Assembly: GCA_963727495.1 (NCBI GenBank)
Contig: CAVSGQ010000009.1
Coordinates: 186,001-250,000 of the forward strand
Direction: 5' to 3'
DNA: 64,000 nucleotides
Origin: Actinophytocola sp963727495
GTDB lineage: Bacteria; Actinomycetota; Actinomycetes; Mycobacteriales; Pseudonocardiaceae
Shown here: piece by piece, positions 40,728-50,470 of the stretch
How positions within the stretch are numbered: position 1 is the first letter of the stretch
Layout of the letters: every line of letters begins with the position of its first letter
Made by a program: the position numbers and the translations under genes
The notes under the pieces: generated by a model
The model's input: the letters and a program-made list of their open reading frames with translations, nothing else
Database searches by the model: none
Told to the model about the DNA's origin: nothing

Positions 40728-42122
40728 TCAGTGACCGAAGGTGAACCAGTTGACGTTCACGAAGTCGGCCGGCTGGCCGCTGGTGAACGTCAGGTACACG
40801 TCGTGCACGCCGGTGACCGCGCTGATGTTCGCCGGCACGGTCCGCCAGCTCTGCCAGCCGCCGGTGTTGGCGACGGCGAAGCTGCCGACGGGCGCGTTCG
40901 ACCGGCTGTCCAGCCGCACCTCGACCAGGCCGCTCACGCCGCCCGCGGCCCCGGACGCGACCCGGGCGGAGAACTGCCGCGCCGGGGTCGAGCCGAAGTC
41001 GATGCCGTTGTAGCGCGCCCAGTCGCCGTTGGCCACCCAGCCGATGTAGCTGCCGCCGCCGGTGTCGGACGCGGTGTCGACCTGCACGCCGCTCTGCTGC
41101 TGGAAGTTCTCGGCCTCGTGCTGGGTGTAGGCCGACCCACCGCCGCCGGGAGGCGGTTCGGTCGAGCCGCCGCCGCGGGTCCACACCGCCACGTAGTCGA
41201 CCAGCATCGGCCTGCCCGGGGTGGTCTCCGCGACCGGCGTGGCCCGGCCCGCGACACCGTCCGGGAACCCGCCGCCCATCGCCACGTTGAGCAGGATGAA
41301 GTAGCCGCCGTGGCCGGTCATCTGGCTCCAGGTGTCGGCCGGCAGCTGGTTCTGGCTGATGCTGTGGAACTGCTGGCCGTCGACATACCAGCGCAGCTGG
41401 TTGGGCGAGACGCTCTGGTCCCACTCGAACCGGTAGGTGTGGAAGGCCGACTGGCAGCTCGAGCCGGGGCAGGCCCGGCTGGCGCCGATGCCGTTGGTCT
41501 CGTTGCACGGCCCGCCCGGCGAGACTCCACAGTGGAGCACGCCCCACACGGAGTTGATGCCGTTGACGTTCTCCATGATGTCGAACTCGCCGATGCCCGG
41601 CCAGTTCCAGTAGTTGCCGCGGTAGGGCGAGCCCAGCGCCCAGAACGCCGGCCAGTAGCCCAGCGCGGAGTTGCCCGTCACGTTGGGCATCTGGATGCGC
41701 GCCTCGATGCGCACCACGCCGCCGGAGGGCGGCTTGAAGTCGGTGCGCTGGGTCTCGATGCGGCCCGAGGTCCAGTTGCCGGAGCCGTCGCGCAACGGCG
41801 TGATGCGCAGGTTGCCCCCGCCGTCGACGCTCAGGTTGGCGGGGTTGTTCGTGTAGGACTGGATCTCGCCGGTGCCCCAGTTGCCGGGGCCGCCGGGGTA
41901 GCCGTGGCCGGTGTCGACGATCCAGTTGGCCGACGAGGGCAGCGAGCCGGCCGCGCCGTTGAAGTCGTCGGCCCACACCTGGGTCCAGCCGGAGTCCGGT
42001 GGTGGCACGGACGCTTCCGCTTGCTGTGTCAGGGGAATCGCGATCGCGACGGACGCGGCCGCGGCGAACGCGACCAGCCGGCGGCGCCGGCCGCGGGACG
42101 GTGGGGGAGGGGAGTAGGGCAT
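40728..42122 (-). CDS. Secreted endo-beta-1,3-glucanase: GH16 with C-terminal CBM6
   Basis: 464 residues from the ATG at 42122, with GAGGAGGT 9 bp upstream. The signal peptide ends near QQAEAS. Residues about 35-310 are the GH16 jelly roll with the catalytic motif IGEFDIMENVNG; the two Glu and the extra Met are the laminarinase form. After a Gly/Pro linker (GGGSTEPPPGGGGS), residues about 335-464 form a CBM6 (EAENFQQQSGVQVDTASDTG, YIGWVANGDWARY). It probably degrades extracellular laminarin-type glucan, feeding the GH1 enzyme. The LacI-type site at 42201-42214 lies 79 bp before the start. Confidence 0.95.
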   Translation of the reverse strand: MPYSPPPPSRGRRRRLVAFAAAASVAIAIPLTQQAEASVPPPDSGWTQVWADDFNGAAGSLPSSANWIVDTGHGYPGGPGNWGTGEIQSYTNNPANLSVDGGGNLRITPLRDGSGNWTSGRIETQRTDFKPPSGGVVRIEARIQMPNVTGNSALGYWPAFWALGSPYRGNYWNWPGIGEFDIMENVNGINSVWGVLHCGVSPGGPCNETNGIGASRACPGSSCQSAFHTYRFEWDQSVSPNQLRWYVDGQQFHSISQNQLPADTWSQMTGHGGYFILLNVAMGGGFPDGVAGRATPVAETTPGRPMLVDYVAVWTRGGGSTEPPPGGGGSAYTQHEAENFQQQSGVQVDTASDTGGGSYIGWVANGDWARYNGIDFGSTPARQFSARVASGAAGGVSGLVEVRLDSRSNAPVGSFAVANTGGWQSWRTVPANISAVTGVHDVYLTFTSGQPADFVNVNWFTFGH

Positions 42123-42200
42123 GGGCGGTGACCTCCTCGTCACGCTCGGGCAGGGGTTCCGAGTGCCTGTCACGCAGGCCGCAGATATTGCCGTTTGCTA

Positions 42201-42214
42201 TGGAAGCGCTCTCA
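42201..42214. promoter_or_regulatory. LacI/CebR-like operator before the GH16 gene
   Basis: TGGAAGCGCTCTCA, with the same AGCGCTCTCA half as the site at 40499 and an imperfect left arm. Located upstream of the GH16 gene on the minus strand. Confidence 0.7.
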
Positions 42215-42494
42215 CGACGGATTGTCAACAGCTGCTGACCAGCCGTGCGCTTCCATTTCCGACTGCCTCCGTTACCCTGGAGTAGGCCAGAGTCGGCGCC
42301 CGGATGCCCCCACCCGGGGTGTGAGGCGCCATATCGTGCGGATCACGTCGATCGTTACATCGATTCCGACAAATCCGCCCTCGAGTCGTGGCTCCTGGGT
42401 TTCGGGACTGTTAAGCTCACGTCAACACGCGGGCCACCGCCGTCCCGCGCCCAGACACACAGACTGAGCGCGAGACGACGAGGGAGGTCAACGC
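42215..42494. other. Divergent promoter region between GH16 and gltB
   Basis: 280 bases, AT-richer than the surrounding genes, without a convincing ORF. It must hold the gltB promoter. A candidate -10 (TAAGCT) is seen at about 42411-42416, some 80 bp before the gltB start. No nitrogen-regulator site could be assigned with confidence. Confidence 0.45.
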
Positions 42495-45400
42495 GTGATT
42501 TTTTCTGCCATTCCCACCGCACAAGGTCTTTACGACCCCAGCACCGAGCGTGACGCGTGTGGCGTGGCCATGGTCGCCGACATCCAGGGGCGGCGTTCGC
42601 ACGAGATCATCACCGACGCGCTGGTGGCGCTGGCCAACCTCGAACACCGCGGTGCCGCGGGCGCCGAGCCGACCAGCGGCGACGGGGCCGGCATCCTGTT
42701 GCAACTGCCCGACGCGCTGCTGCGTGACGTCGTGGACTTCGACCTGCCCGAGCCGGACGCGACCGGCGCGCACCGCTACGCCGCCGGCATCGCGTTTCTG
42801 CCCACCGACCTCGATCAGCGAGCCAGAGCCGTTTCGCTGATCGAGCGCATCGCCGGCGAGGAGGGTCTGGAGGTGCTCGGCTGGCGGGACGTGCCGGTCG
42901 CGCCCGAGTCCGCCGGGGTCGGCCCGACCGCCCGTTCGGTGATGCCGCACTTCGCGATGCCCTTCCTCGCGGCCGACCCGGACGCCGCGGGCGGCCGGCC
43001 GGCCGGCCTCGAGCTGGACCGGCTGACCTTCTGCCTGCGCAAGCGCGCCGAGCACGAGAGCGTCGCGGCGGGCTGCGGGGTGTACTTCCCGTCGCTGTCC
43101 GCGCGCACGTTCGTCTACAAGGGAATGCTCACCACCGCGCAGCTGCCGGCGTTCTTCACCGACCTCACCGACGAGCGGCTGGCAAGCGCGATCGCGTTGG
43201 TGCACAGCCGTTTCTCCACCAACACGTTCCCGTCCTGGCCGCTCGCGCACCCGTTCCGGTTCGTCGCGCACAACGGCGAGATCAACACGATCCGCGGCAA
43301 CCGCAACCGCATGCGCGCCCGCGAGGCGCTGCTCGCCACCGACAAGATCCCCGGCGACCTGACCCGGCTCTACCCGGTCTGCGACCCGGACGGCTCGGAC
43401 TCCGCGTCGTTCGACGAGGTGCTGGAGCTGCTGCACCTCGGCGGCCGGACGCTGCCGCACGCGGTGTTGATGATGATCCCGGAGGCCTGGGAGAACAACA
43501 CCACGATGGACCCGAAGCGGCGGGCCTTCTACAAGTTCCACTCCAGCATGATGGAGCCGTGGGACGGCCCGGCCAGCGTGACCTTCTCCGACGGCACCCT
43601 CGTCGGCGCGGTGCTGGACCGCAACGGGCTGCGCCCGGCACGCTGGTGGCAGACCACCGACGACCGGGTGGTGCTGGCGAGCGAGACCGGCGTGCTGGAC
43701 GTGCCGCCGGAGAACGTCGTCGCGAAGGGCCGCCTGCAGCCCGGCCGGATGTTCCTCGTGGACACCGCGGCCGGCACGATCGTCGACGACGACGAGGTCA
43801 AGTCCGCGCTCGCCGAGGAGCTGCCCTACGAGGAGTGGCTGCACGCGGGCCTGCTGCGGATCGCCGACCTGCCCGACCGCGAGCATGTCGTGCAGACCAA
43901 CGAGTCCGTGCTGCGCCGCCAGCTGTCCTTCGGCTACACCGAGGAGGAGCTCAAGATCCTCCTCACGCCGATGGCCCTGACCGGCGCCGAGCCGATCGGC
44001 TCCATGGGCACCGACACCCCGCCGGCCGCGCTGTCCAAGCGGCCGCGGCTGCTCTACGACTACTTCAAGCAGAACTTCGCGCAGGTGACCAACCCCCCGC
44101 TGGACGCGATCCGTGAGGAGATCGTCACCTCGGTGCAGCGCATCATGGGCCCGGAGCAGAACCTGCTGGAGCCGAGCCCCGCGTCCTGCCGGCACATCCA
44201 GCTGCCGCTCCCGGTCATCGACAACGACGAGCTCGCCAAGCTCATCCACGTCAACGACGACGGCGACATGCCCGGCTACGCCTGCACGGTCATCCCCGGC
44301 CTGTACGAAGTGGACGGTGGCGGCCCGGCGCTCGAGGAGGCCATCGCCCGGGTGCGCCGGGAGGCGTCCGAGGCGATCGCGGCCGGCGCCCGGATCCTCG
44401 TGCTGTCCGACCGGGACTCCGACCACCGGATGGCGCCGATCCCCTCGCTGCTGCTGGTCTCCGCGGTGCACCACCACCTGGTGCGCACCAAGGAGCGGCT
44501 GCGGGTGGCGCTCGTGGTCGAGACCGGTGACGCGCGCGAGGTGCACCACGTCGCCCTGCTGCTGGGCTACGGCGCGGCCGCGGTCAACCCGTACCTCGCG
44601 TTCGAGACGATCGAGTACCAAATCCGGCGCGGCGCGATCAGCGGCATCGACCCCCGGCGGGCCGTCCGCAACTACGTGGCCGCGCTCGTCAAGGGCGTCC
44701 TCAAGATCATGTCCAAGATGGGCATCTCGACGGTCGGCGCCTACACCGCGGCGCAGGTCTTCGAGGCGTTCGGGCTCGCGCGCGACGTGCTCGACGAGTA
44801 CTTCACCGGCACCGGCTCCAAGCTCGGCGGCGTCGGCCTGGACGTGCTCGCCCTCGAGGTGGCCGGCCGCCACCACGCCGCCCACCCGGAGAACCCGACC
44901 GACCGGGTGCACCGGCGGCTGGAGTCCGGCGGCGAGTACGCCTACCGGCGCGAGGGCGAGCTGCACCTGTTCACCCCGGAGACCGTGTTCCTGTTGCAGC
45001 ACGCGACGAAGACCCGCCGCGACGACGTCTACCGGCAGTACGTGGCCGAGGTGGAACGGCTCAACCGCGAGGGCGGCGCGTTGCGCGGGCTGTTCGCGCT
45101 GCGCACCGAGGGCCGCACGCCGGTCCCGCTCGACGAGGTGGAACCGGTCGAGTCGATCCTCAAGCGGTTCAACACCGGGGCGATGTCCTACGGCTCGATC
45201 AGCGCCGAGGCGCACGAGACGCTGGCCATCGCGATGAACCGGATCGGCGGGCGGTCCAACACCGGCGAGGGCGGCGAGGACACCGACCGGCTCTACGACC
45301 CGGAGCGCCGCTCGGCGATCAAGCAGATCGCGAGCGGGCGGTTCGGCGTCACCAGCGAGTACCTGGTGAACGCGACCGACCTGCAGATCAAGATGGCGCA

Positions 45401-47063
45401 GGGCGCGAAGCCGGGGGAGGGCGGCCAGCTCCCGCCGAACAAGGTGTGGCCGTGGATCGCGCGCACCCGGCACTCCACCGCGGGCGTCGGCCTGATCTCC
45501 CCGCCGCCGCACCACGACATCTACTCCATCGAGGACCTCGCCCAGCTCATCCACGACCTGAAGAACGCCAACGAGAACGCGCGCGTGCACGTCAAGCTCG
45601 TCAGCGAGCTCGGCGTCGGCACCGTGGCCGCGGGCGTGTCCAAGGCACACGCGGACGTCGTGCTGATCTCCGGGCACGACGGCGGCACCGGCGCCTCGCC
45701 GCTGAACTCGCTCAAGCACGCCGGCACGCCGTGGGAGGTCGGGCTCGCCGAGACGCAGCAGACGTTGCTGCTCAACGGCCTGCGCGACCGGATCACCGTG
45801 CAGGTGGACGGCGCGATGAAGACGGGGCGGGACGTGATCGTCGCGGCGCTGCTGGGTGCCGAGGAGTACGGGTTCGCCACCGCGCCACTGGTCGTGGCGG
45901 GCTGCGTGATGATGCGGGTGTGCCACCTGGACACCTGCCCTGTCGGCGTGGCCACGCAGAACCCGGCGCTGCGCGAGCGGTACACCGGGCAGGCCGAGCA
46001 CGTGGTCAACTTCTTCGACTTCGTCGCGAACGAGGTGCGGGAGATGCTGGCGGAGCTGGGTTTCCACACCCTCGACGAGGCGATCGGGCACGCCGAGCTG
46101 CTCGACGTCGACGAGGCGGTCGACCACTGGAAGGCGCACGGGCTCGACCTCACTCCGGTCTTCGCGGTGCCGCAGACCCGCTACGGCGGCGCCCGGCGGC
46201 GGGTCCGCGCCCAGGACCACGGGCTGGACGAGGCGCTGGACCGCACGCTCATCCAGCTCGCCGAGGCGGCGCTGGAGGACGCGCACCCGCTGCGGCTGGA
46301 CCTGCCGGTCCGCAACGTGAACCGGACCGTCGGCACGCTGCTCGGGTCCGAGGTCACCCGCCGCTACGGCGGTGACGGGCTGCCCGACGACACCATCCAC
46401 ATCGAACTGTCCGGGTCGGCCGGCCAGTCGCTGGGCGCGTTCCTGCCGGCCGGGATCACGCTCGACCTGATCGGCGACGCCAACGACTACGTCGGCAAGG
46501 GCCTGTCCGGCGGGCGGATCATCGTGCGGCCGCACCCGGACTCGGCGTTCGCCGCGGAGCAGCAGGTGATCGGCGGCAACGTGATCTGCTACGGCGCCAC
46601 CGGCGGGGAGATCTTCCTGCGCGGCCGCGTCGGCGAGCGGTTCTGCGTGCGCAACTCCGGCGCGGTGGCCGTGGCCGAGGGCGTCGGCGACCACGCGTTC
46701 GAGTACATGACCGGCGGCCGGGCCGTGGTGCTCGGCCCGACCGGGCGCAACCTCGCGGCCGGCATGTCCGGCGGCATCGCCTACGTCCTCGACCTGGACG
46801 AGCAGCTGGTCAACACCGCGATGGTGGACCTGCAGCAACCGTCCGGTGAGGACCTGCGGTGGCTGCGGGAGATCGTCCAGCGCCACCACACCTACACCGG
46901 GTCGGCGGTGGCGGCGTCGCTGCTCGGCGACTGGACCCGGCGCGCGGCCTCGTTCACCAAGGTGATGCCGCGCGACTACCAGCGCGTGCTCGACGCGATG
47001 CGGCTCGCCGCCGCCGAGGGACGCGACATCGACGAGGCGGTCATGGAGGCTTCGCGTGGCTGA
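42495..47063 (+). CDS. gltB: Glutamate synthase, large (alpha) subunit
   Basis: 1522 residues, full length. GTG start with GAGGGAGG upstream. A 21-residue propeptide precedes the nucleophile Cys22 (ERDACGVAMVADIQG) of the class II glutaminase domain (to about 400). The FMN-binding synthase domain (about 800-1200) carries the [3Fe-4S] site MRVCHLDTCPVGVATQNP, with KPGEGGQLPPNKVWPWIA before it. The C-terminal beta-helix (GXGXG-like) domain holds RIIVRPHPDS and NVICYGATGGEIFLRG. Forms NADPH-GOGAT with GltD, making two glutamates from glutamine and 2-oxoglutarate. Overlaps gltD by 8 bp. Confidence 0.98.
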   Translation: MIFSAIPTAQGLYDPSTERDACGVAMVADIQGRRSHEIITDALVALANLEHRGAAGAEPTSGDGAGILLQLPDALLRDVVDFDLPEPDATGAHRYAAGIAFLPTDLDQRARAVSLIERIAGEEGLEVLGWRDVPVAPESAGVGPTARSVMPHFAMPFLAADPDAAGGRPAGLELDRLTFCLRKRAEHESVAAGCGVYFPSLSARTFVYKGMLTTAQLPAFFTDLTDERLASAIALVHSRFSTNTFPSWPLAHPFRFVAHNGEINTIRGNRNRMRAREALLATDKIPGDLTRLYPVCDPDGSDSASFDEVLELLHLGGRTLPHAVLMMIPEAWENNTTMDPKRRAFYKFHSSMMEPWDGPASVTFSDGTLVGAVLDRNGLRPARWWQTTDDRVVLASETGVLDVPPENVVAKGRLQPGRMFLVDTAAGTIVDDDEVKSALAEELPYEEWLHAGLLRIADLPDREHVVQTNESVLRRQLSFGYTEEELKILLTPMALTGAEPIGSMGTDTPPAALSKRPRLLYDYFKQNFAQVTNPPLDAIREEIVTSVQRIMGPEQNLLEPSPASCRHIQLPLPVIDNDELAKLIHVNDDGDMPGYACTVIPGLYEVDGGGPALEEAIARVRREASEAIAAGARILVLSDRDSDHRMAPIPSLLLVSAVHHHLVRTKERLRVALVVETGDAREVHHVALLLGYGAAAVNPYLAFETIEYQIRRGAISGIDPRRAVRNYVAALVKGVLKIMSKMGISTVGAYTAAQVFEAFGLARDVLDEYFTGTGSKLGGVGLDVLALEVAGRHHAAHPENPTDRVHRRLESGGEYAYRREGELHLFTPETVFLLQHATKTRRDDVYRQYVAEVERLNREGGALRGLFALRTEGRTPVPLDEVEPVESILKRFNTGAMSYGSISAEAHETLAIAMNRIGGRSNTGEGGEDTDRLYDPERRSAIKQIASGRFGVTSEYLVNATDLQIKMAQGAKPGEGGQLPPNKVWPWIARTRHSTAGVGLISPPPHHDIYSIEDLAQLIHDLKNANENARVHVKLVSELGVGTVAAGVSKAHADVVLISGHDGGTGASPLNSLKHAGTPWEVGLAETQQTLLLNGLRDRITVQVDGAMKTGRDVIVAALLGAEEYGFATAPLVVAGCVMMRVCHLDTCPVGVATQNPALRERYTGQAEHVVNFFDFVANEVREMLAELGFHTLDEAIGHAELLDVDEAVDHWKAHGLDLTPVFAVPQTRYGGARRRVRAQDHGLDEALDRTLIQLAEAALEDAHPLRLDLPVRNVNRTVGTLLGSEVTRRYGGDGLPDDTIHIELSGSAGQSLGAFLPAGITLDLIGDANDYVGKGLSGGRIIVRPHPDSAFAAEQQVIGGNVICYGATGGEIFLRGRVGERFCVRNSGAVAVAEGVGDHAFEYMTGGRAVVLGPTGRNLAAGMSGGIAYVLDLDEQLVNTAMVDLQQPSGEDLRWLREIVQRHHTYTGSAVAASLLGDWTRRAASFTKVMPRDYQRVLDAMRLAAAEGRDIDEAVMEASRG

Positions 47064-48576
47064 CCCCAGCGGTTTTCTCAAGAGCGCGCGCAAGGACGCG
47101 ACGAAGCGGCCGATCCGGGACCGGCTGTCGGACTGGCACGAGGTGTACGCCGACCTCGACGCCGCCGAGCGGGACAGGCAGGTGCGCACGCAGGCGAGCA
47201 GGTGCATGGACTGCGGGATCCCGTTCTGCCACTCGGGTACCGCGGGCTGCCCGCTCGGCAACCTGATCCCGGAGTGGAACGACCTGGTCCGCGCCGGTGA
47301 CTGGTCCGCGGCCAGTGAACGGCTGCACGCCACCAACAACTTCCCGGAGTTCACCGGGAAGCTGTGCCCGGCGCCGTGCGAGACGGCGTGCGTGCTGTCG
47401 ATCTCGCCGCTGTCCGAGGGACCGGTGACGATCAAGCGCGTCGAGGCGACGATCGCCGAGGTGTCGTGGGAGAAGGACCTGGTGCAGCCGCGGCAGTCGG
47501 CGGTGGCGTCCGGCCGGCGGGTCGCGGTCGTCGGCTCCGGCCCGGCCGGGCTCGCCGCGGCCCAGCAGCTGACCCGCGCCGGCCACGAGGTGACCGTGTA
47601 CGAGCGCGACGACCGGCTCGGTGGGCTGCTCCGCTACGGCATCCCCGAGTTCAAGATGGAGAAGAAGGGCCTCGACCGCAGGCTCGCCCAGCTCCGGGCC
47701 GAGGGCACCCGGTTCGTCACCGGGTGCGAGGTGGGCGGCTCGGGTCCCGGCGACCTGTCGGTGGAGGCGCTGCGGTCCTCCCACGACGCGGTGGTGCTGG
47801 CGGTCGGCGCGCTGCGCGGCCGCGACGCGCCGGAGGTCCCCGGCCGGTCGCTGGCCGGTGTGCACCTGGCCATGGACCACCTGGTGCCGGCGAACAAGGA
47901 GTGCGAGGGCGACGGGCCGACGTCGATCTCCGCCGCCGGCAAGCACGTGCTGATCATCGGCGGCGGCGACACCGGGGCGGACTGCTACGGCACCGCGACC
48001 CGGCAGGGCGCGCTGTCGGTGACCCAGCTCGACCAGTACCCCGAGCCGCCCTCCGTCCGCGACGACGACATCTCGCCGTGGCCGGTGTGGCCGTGGGTGC
48101 TGCGCACCTACCCGGCGCACGAGGAGGCGGGGGAGCGCCGGTTCGCGGTGGCCGTGGAGGAGTTCGTCGGCGACGAGGAGGGCAACGTGCGGTCCGTGCG
48201 GCTGCGCGAGGTCGTGGTGCGCAGGGACCCCGGGACGGGCGTCCGTGAGGTCACCCCGGTCGGCGACCAGGTCGAGGAGATCCCGGCGGACCTGGTCCTG
48301 CTGGCGATCGGCTTCGAGGGCGTGGAGCACATGCCGCTGCTGGACGGGCTCGGCCTGTCGCTGAGCCGGCGCGGCACCCTGTCGTGCGGCGCGGACTGGC
48401 GGACCGGCGCCGAGGGCGTCTTCGTCTGCGGCGACGCCCACCGCGGTGCGTCGCTGGTCGTGTGGGCGATCGCGGAGGGCCGCTCGGTGGCGAACGCGGT
48501 CGACGCGTACCTGACCGGACACTCGGACCTGCCCGCTCCGGTCCACCCCACGGCCCTGCCGCTCGCGGTGGTGTAA
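47056..48576 (+). CDS. gltD: Glutamate synthase, small (beta) subunit
   Basis: 506 residues. The N-terminal Fe-S domain has two Cys groups: CMDCGIPFCHSGTAGCPLGN and CPAPCETACVL, which bind [4Fe-4S] clusters. The FAD site is VAVVGSGPAGLAAAQQLTRA and the NADPH site VLIIGGGDTGADCYGTATRQ. The C-terminus GVFVCGDAHRGASLVVWAIA closes the FAD fold. Passes electrons from NADPH to GltB. GTG start inside the gltB 3' end. The stop is followed 34 bp later by the second 21-bp repeat array. Confidence 0.97.
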   Translation: MADPSGFLKSARKDATKRPIRDRLSDWHEVYADLDAAERDRQVRTQASRCMDCGIPFCHSGTAGCPLGNLIPEWNDLVRAGDWSAASERLHATNNFPEFTGKLCPAPCETACVLSISPLSEGPVTIKRVEATIAEVSWEKDLVQPRQSAVASGRRVAVVGSGPAGLAAAQQLTRAGHEVTVYERDDRLGGLLRYGIPEFKMEKKGLDRRLAQLRAEGTRFVTGCEVGGSGPGDLSVEALRSSHDAVVLAVGALRGRDAPEVPGRSLAGVHLAMDHLVPANKECEGDGPTSISAAGKHVLIIGGGDTGADCYGTATRQGALSVTQLDQYPEPPSVRDDDISPWPVWPWVLRTYPAHEEAGERRFAVAVEEFVGDEEGNVRSVRLREVVVRRDPGTGVREVTPVGDQVEEIPADLVLLAIGFEGVEHMPLLDGLGLSLSRRGTLSCGADWRTGAEGVFVCGDAHRGASLVVWAIAEGRSVANAVDAYLTGHSDLPAPVHPTALPLAVV

Positions 48577-48610
48577 GGGGCCGGGCCACCCGGCGCCCCG
48601 CCCCGTGGCG

Positions 48611-48838
48611 CGGTCGAGCCGACCTGTGGCGCGGTCGAGTCGACCTGTGGCGCGGTCGAGTCGACCTGTGGCGCGGTCGAGTCGACCTGTGGCGCGGTCG
48701 AGTCGACTTGTCGCGTCGGCGACCCGGTTCCGCGCGTGACCGGCTCGGTTCGACGATGCCCCGCGTGTCGGGACGACTCGGTGGTGTGCGGGGGGGGTCG
48801 ACTCGGTGGTGTGAGGGGTCGGGTCGGTGGTGTGAGGG
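48611..48838. repeat. 21-bp repeat array, locus 2: five direct units then inverted units
   Basis: Direct units start at 48611, 48632, 48653, 48674 and 48695; units 2-4 are identical, with the core GGTCGAGTCGACCTGTGGCG. After a spacer, inverted cores GGTCGACTCGG and GGTCGGGTCGG occur at 48796 and 48817, and a last one at 48837 runs into the stop codon of the convergent gene. The array fills the space between gltD and the convergent lyase-like gene. Confidence 0.9.
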
Positions 48839-50287
48839 TCAGAGGTCGGCGAACCGGTTCAGTACGAGCGCGGCGGCCTCGAGGTCGGCGGACAGCGGGC
48901 GGTCGGCGAGCTCCGGGTCCAGCACGGCGTCGGCCAGGTCGAAGGCCTCGCGGATCGGCAGGTCCATCAGGTCCGCCGGCCGCATCCGCAGCGCCCGCAC
49001 CGCGGCGACCAGCTCGCAGGCCAGGACCTGCCGGTACGCCTCCGCCGCGGACCACGCCGCCCGGGCGGCCTGCGTCGCGAACGACGCGTGGTCCTCCACG
49101 CCGCGCGACACCACGGCCGTCCCCAGCGTCACGGGCAGCGCCGCCTGCCGCAGCGACGCGAGCGCGTCGTGCGCGACGTACTCCAGGATCATCACCCCCG
49201 AGCTGCCCGGCGGCCCGGACGCCAGGAACGCCGGCAGGTCGGTGAACGACGGCTCCACCAGGTCGCCCAGCCGGGTCGCGGACAGCTCGGCCACGTGGTG
49301 CACGGTCGCGCGGACCTGGTCCAGCGCCACGGCCACGTACGCGGTGTGGAAGTGCGCGTGGTGGAACACGTCCCCGGCCGACAGCGACACCATCGGGTTC
49401 TCCGCCGTCGCGTTGATCTCGATCGTCAGCACCCGGGTGAGGTGCGCGAGCGCGTCCAGCGCCGGGCCCTGCACCTGCGGGAACGCCCGCAGGCCGTACG
49501 GGTCCTGGATCCGCCGCCCGCGCTGGGGCACCCCGCTCATCCCCAGCAGCCGGCGCAGCTCGGCCGCGCAGTGCACCTGGCCCGGGTGCGGCCGCGCCTC
49601 GTGCACCGGCGTCGCATACGCCTCGGGGGAGCCGCCGAGCACCACGAACGACAGGGCGGCCACCACGTGGCTCGCCCGCAGCACGCCGTCGAGCTCGCGC
49701 GCGACCAGCACGGCGTCCGCGAGCGTCGCCGCGTTGCTGCTCATGAACGCGAGCGCGTCGGAGGTGTCGAGCGGGACGGGTGGCAGCGACCCGGCCGCCC
49801 ACGGCTGCTCGCCGGCCAGCGTCAGCGCCGCCTCGGCCAGCGCGGTGAGGTCGCCGGTGCCGATCGCGCCGGTGCGGTGCAGCCGGGGCACCGCGCCCGT
49901 GGACAGCGCGGTGGCCAGCGCGTCGAGCAGCCGGGGGTGCGCGCCGGAGCCGCCGGCGGCCAGCTGGTTGAGCCGGATCAGCAGCGTGGCCCGCACCTGC
50001 CGCACGGGCATCGGCGCGCCGGTGCCGCCGGCATGGCTGCGCAGCAGGCGGCGGCCGTGTTCCGGGCCGGCATCGTCGTCGACGGTCAGGTCGCGGTTCG
50101 CGCCGACCCCGGTCGTCCGGCCGTAGATCTCCCGCCGCGCGGCGAGCTCGGTCACCAGCGCCCAGGCCTCCTCCACCCGCCGCTGCGCCTCGGGCGCCAC
50201 CCGCACGCTCAGCTCGCCGTCGGCGACCAGTTCGACGTCCGCGCACCGCAGCGTGCTGCCGTTCACCACCAGCTCAGCTTCACCCAT
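48839..50287 (-). CDS. Aromatic amino acid ammonia-lyase family protein with atypical MIO triad
   Basis: 482 residues, typical of histidine/phenylalanine ammonia-lyases. YGRTTGVGANRDLTVDDDAG contains the catalytic Tyr loop, and RLNQLAAGGSGAHPRLLDAL follows. The MIO-forming triad, normally Ala-Ser-Gly in GSVGASGDLAPL, reads Gly-Thr-Gly here (TGAIGTGDLTALAEAAL). ENPMV and FHHAHFHTAYVA stand where the family has NPLF and SGGNFHG. The fold assignment is firm, but lyase activity through a standard MIO group is doubtful. No hut genes are nearby. It could be a lyase subfamily using Thr, an aminomutase relative, or a non-catalytic member. Confidence 0.8.
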   Translation of the reverse strand: MGEAELVVNGSTLRCADVELVADGELSVRVAPEAQRRVEEAWALVTELAARREIYGRTTGVGANRDLTVDDDAGPEHGRRLLRSHAGGTGAPMPVRQVRATLLIRLNQLAAGGSGAHPRLLDALATALSTGAVPRLHRTGAIGTGDLTALAEAALTLAGEQPWAAGSLPPVPLDTSDALAFMSSNAATLADAVLVARELDGVLRASHVVAALSFVVLGGSPEAYATPVHEARPHPGQVHCAAELRRLLGMSGVPQRGRRIQDPYGLRAFPQVQGPALDALAHLTRVLTIEINATAENPMVSLSAGDVFHHAHFHTAYVAVALDQVRATVHHVAELSATRLGDLVEPSFTDLPAFLASGPPGSSGVMILEYVAHDALASLRQAALPVTLGTAVVSRGVEDHASFATQAARAAWSAAEAYRQVLACELVAAVRALRMRPADLMDLPIREAFDLADAVLDPELADRPLSADLEAAALVLNRFADL

Positions 50288-50470
50288 CCGCGCTCCCGGG
50301 GTCCGGCACCACCGCCATCGTGACCGCCATTGTGCGGGACCGGCCTCGCCACGCTCCGCTGACAACCCGACTTCTGTGGGTAACTTTCCACCCGTTCCGT
50401 CGTTAACCTGTGGCCACCTGTCCCCTGCGCGGATGACCCCGACCGGGTGATCCGAAAGGTAGGTACTCAC

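Noticed and set aside
42360..42385. GlnR-like site before gltB
   Set aside because: GTTAC is present but the second half-site does not match well enough at the required spacing.
42417..47435. Very long open frame (over 1,600 codons) antisense to gltB
   Set aside because: It mirrors gltB codon by codon, has Arg/Gly/Val/His-rich composition without any domain, and is the usual high-GC antisense artefact. gltB is fully supported.
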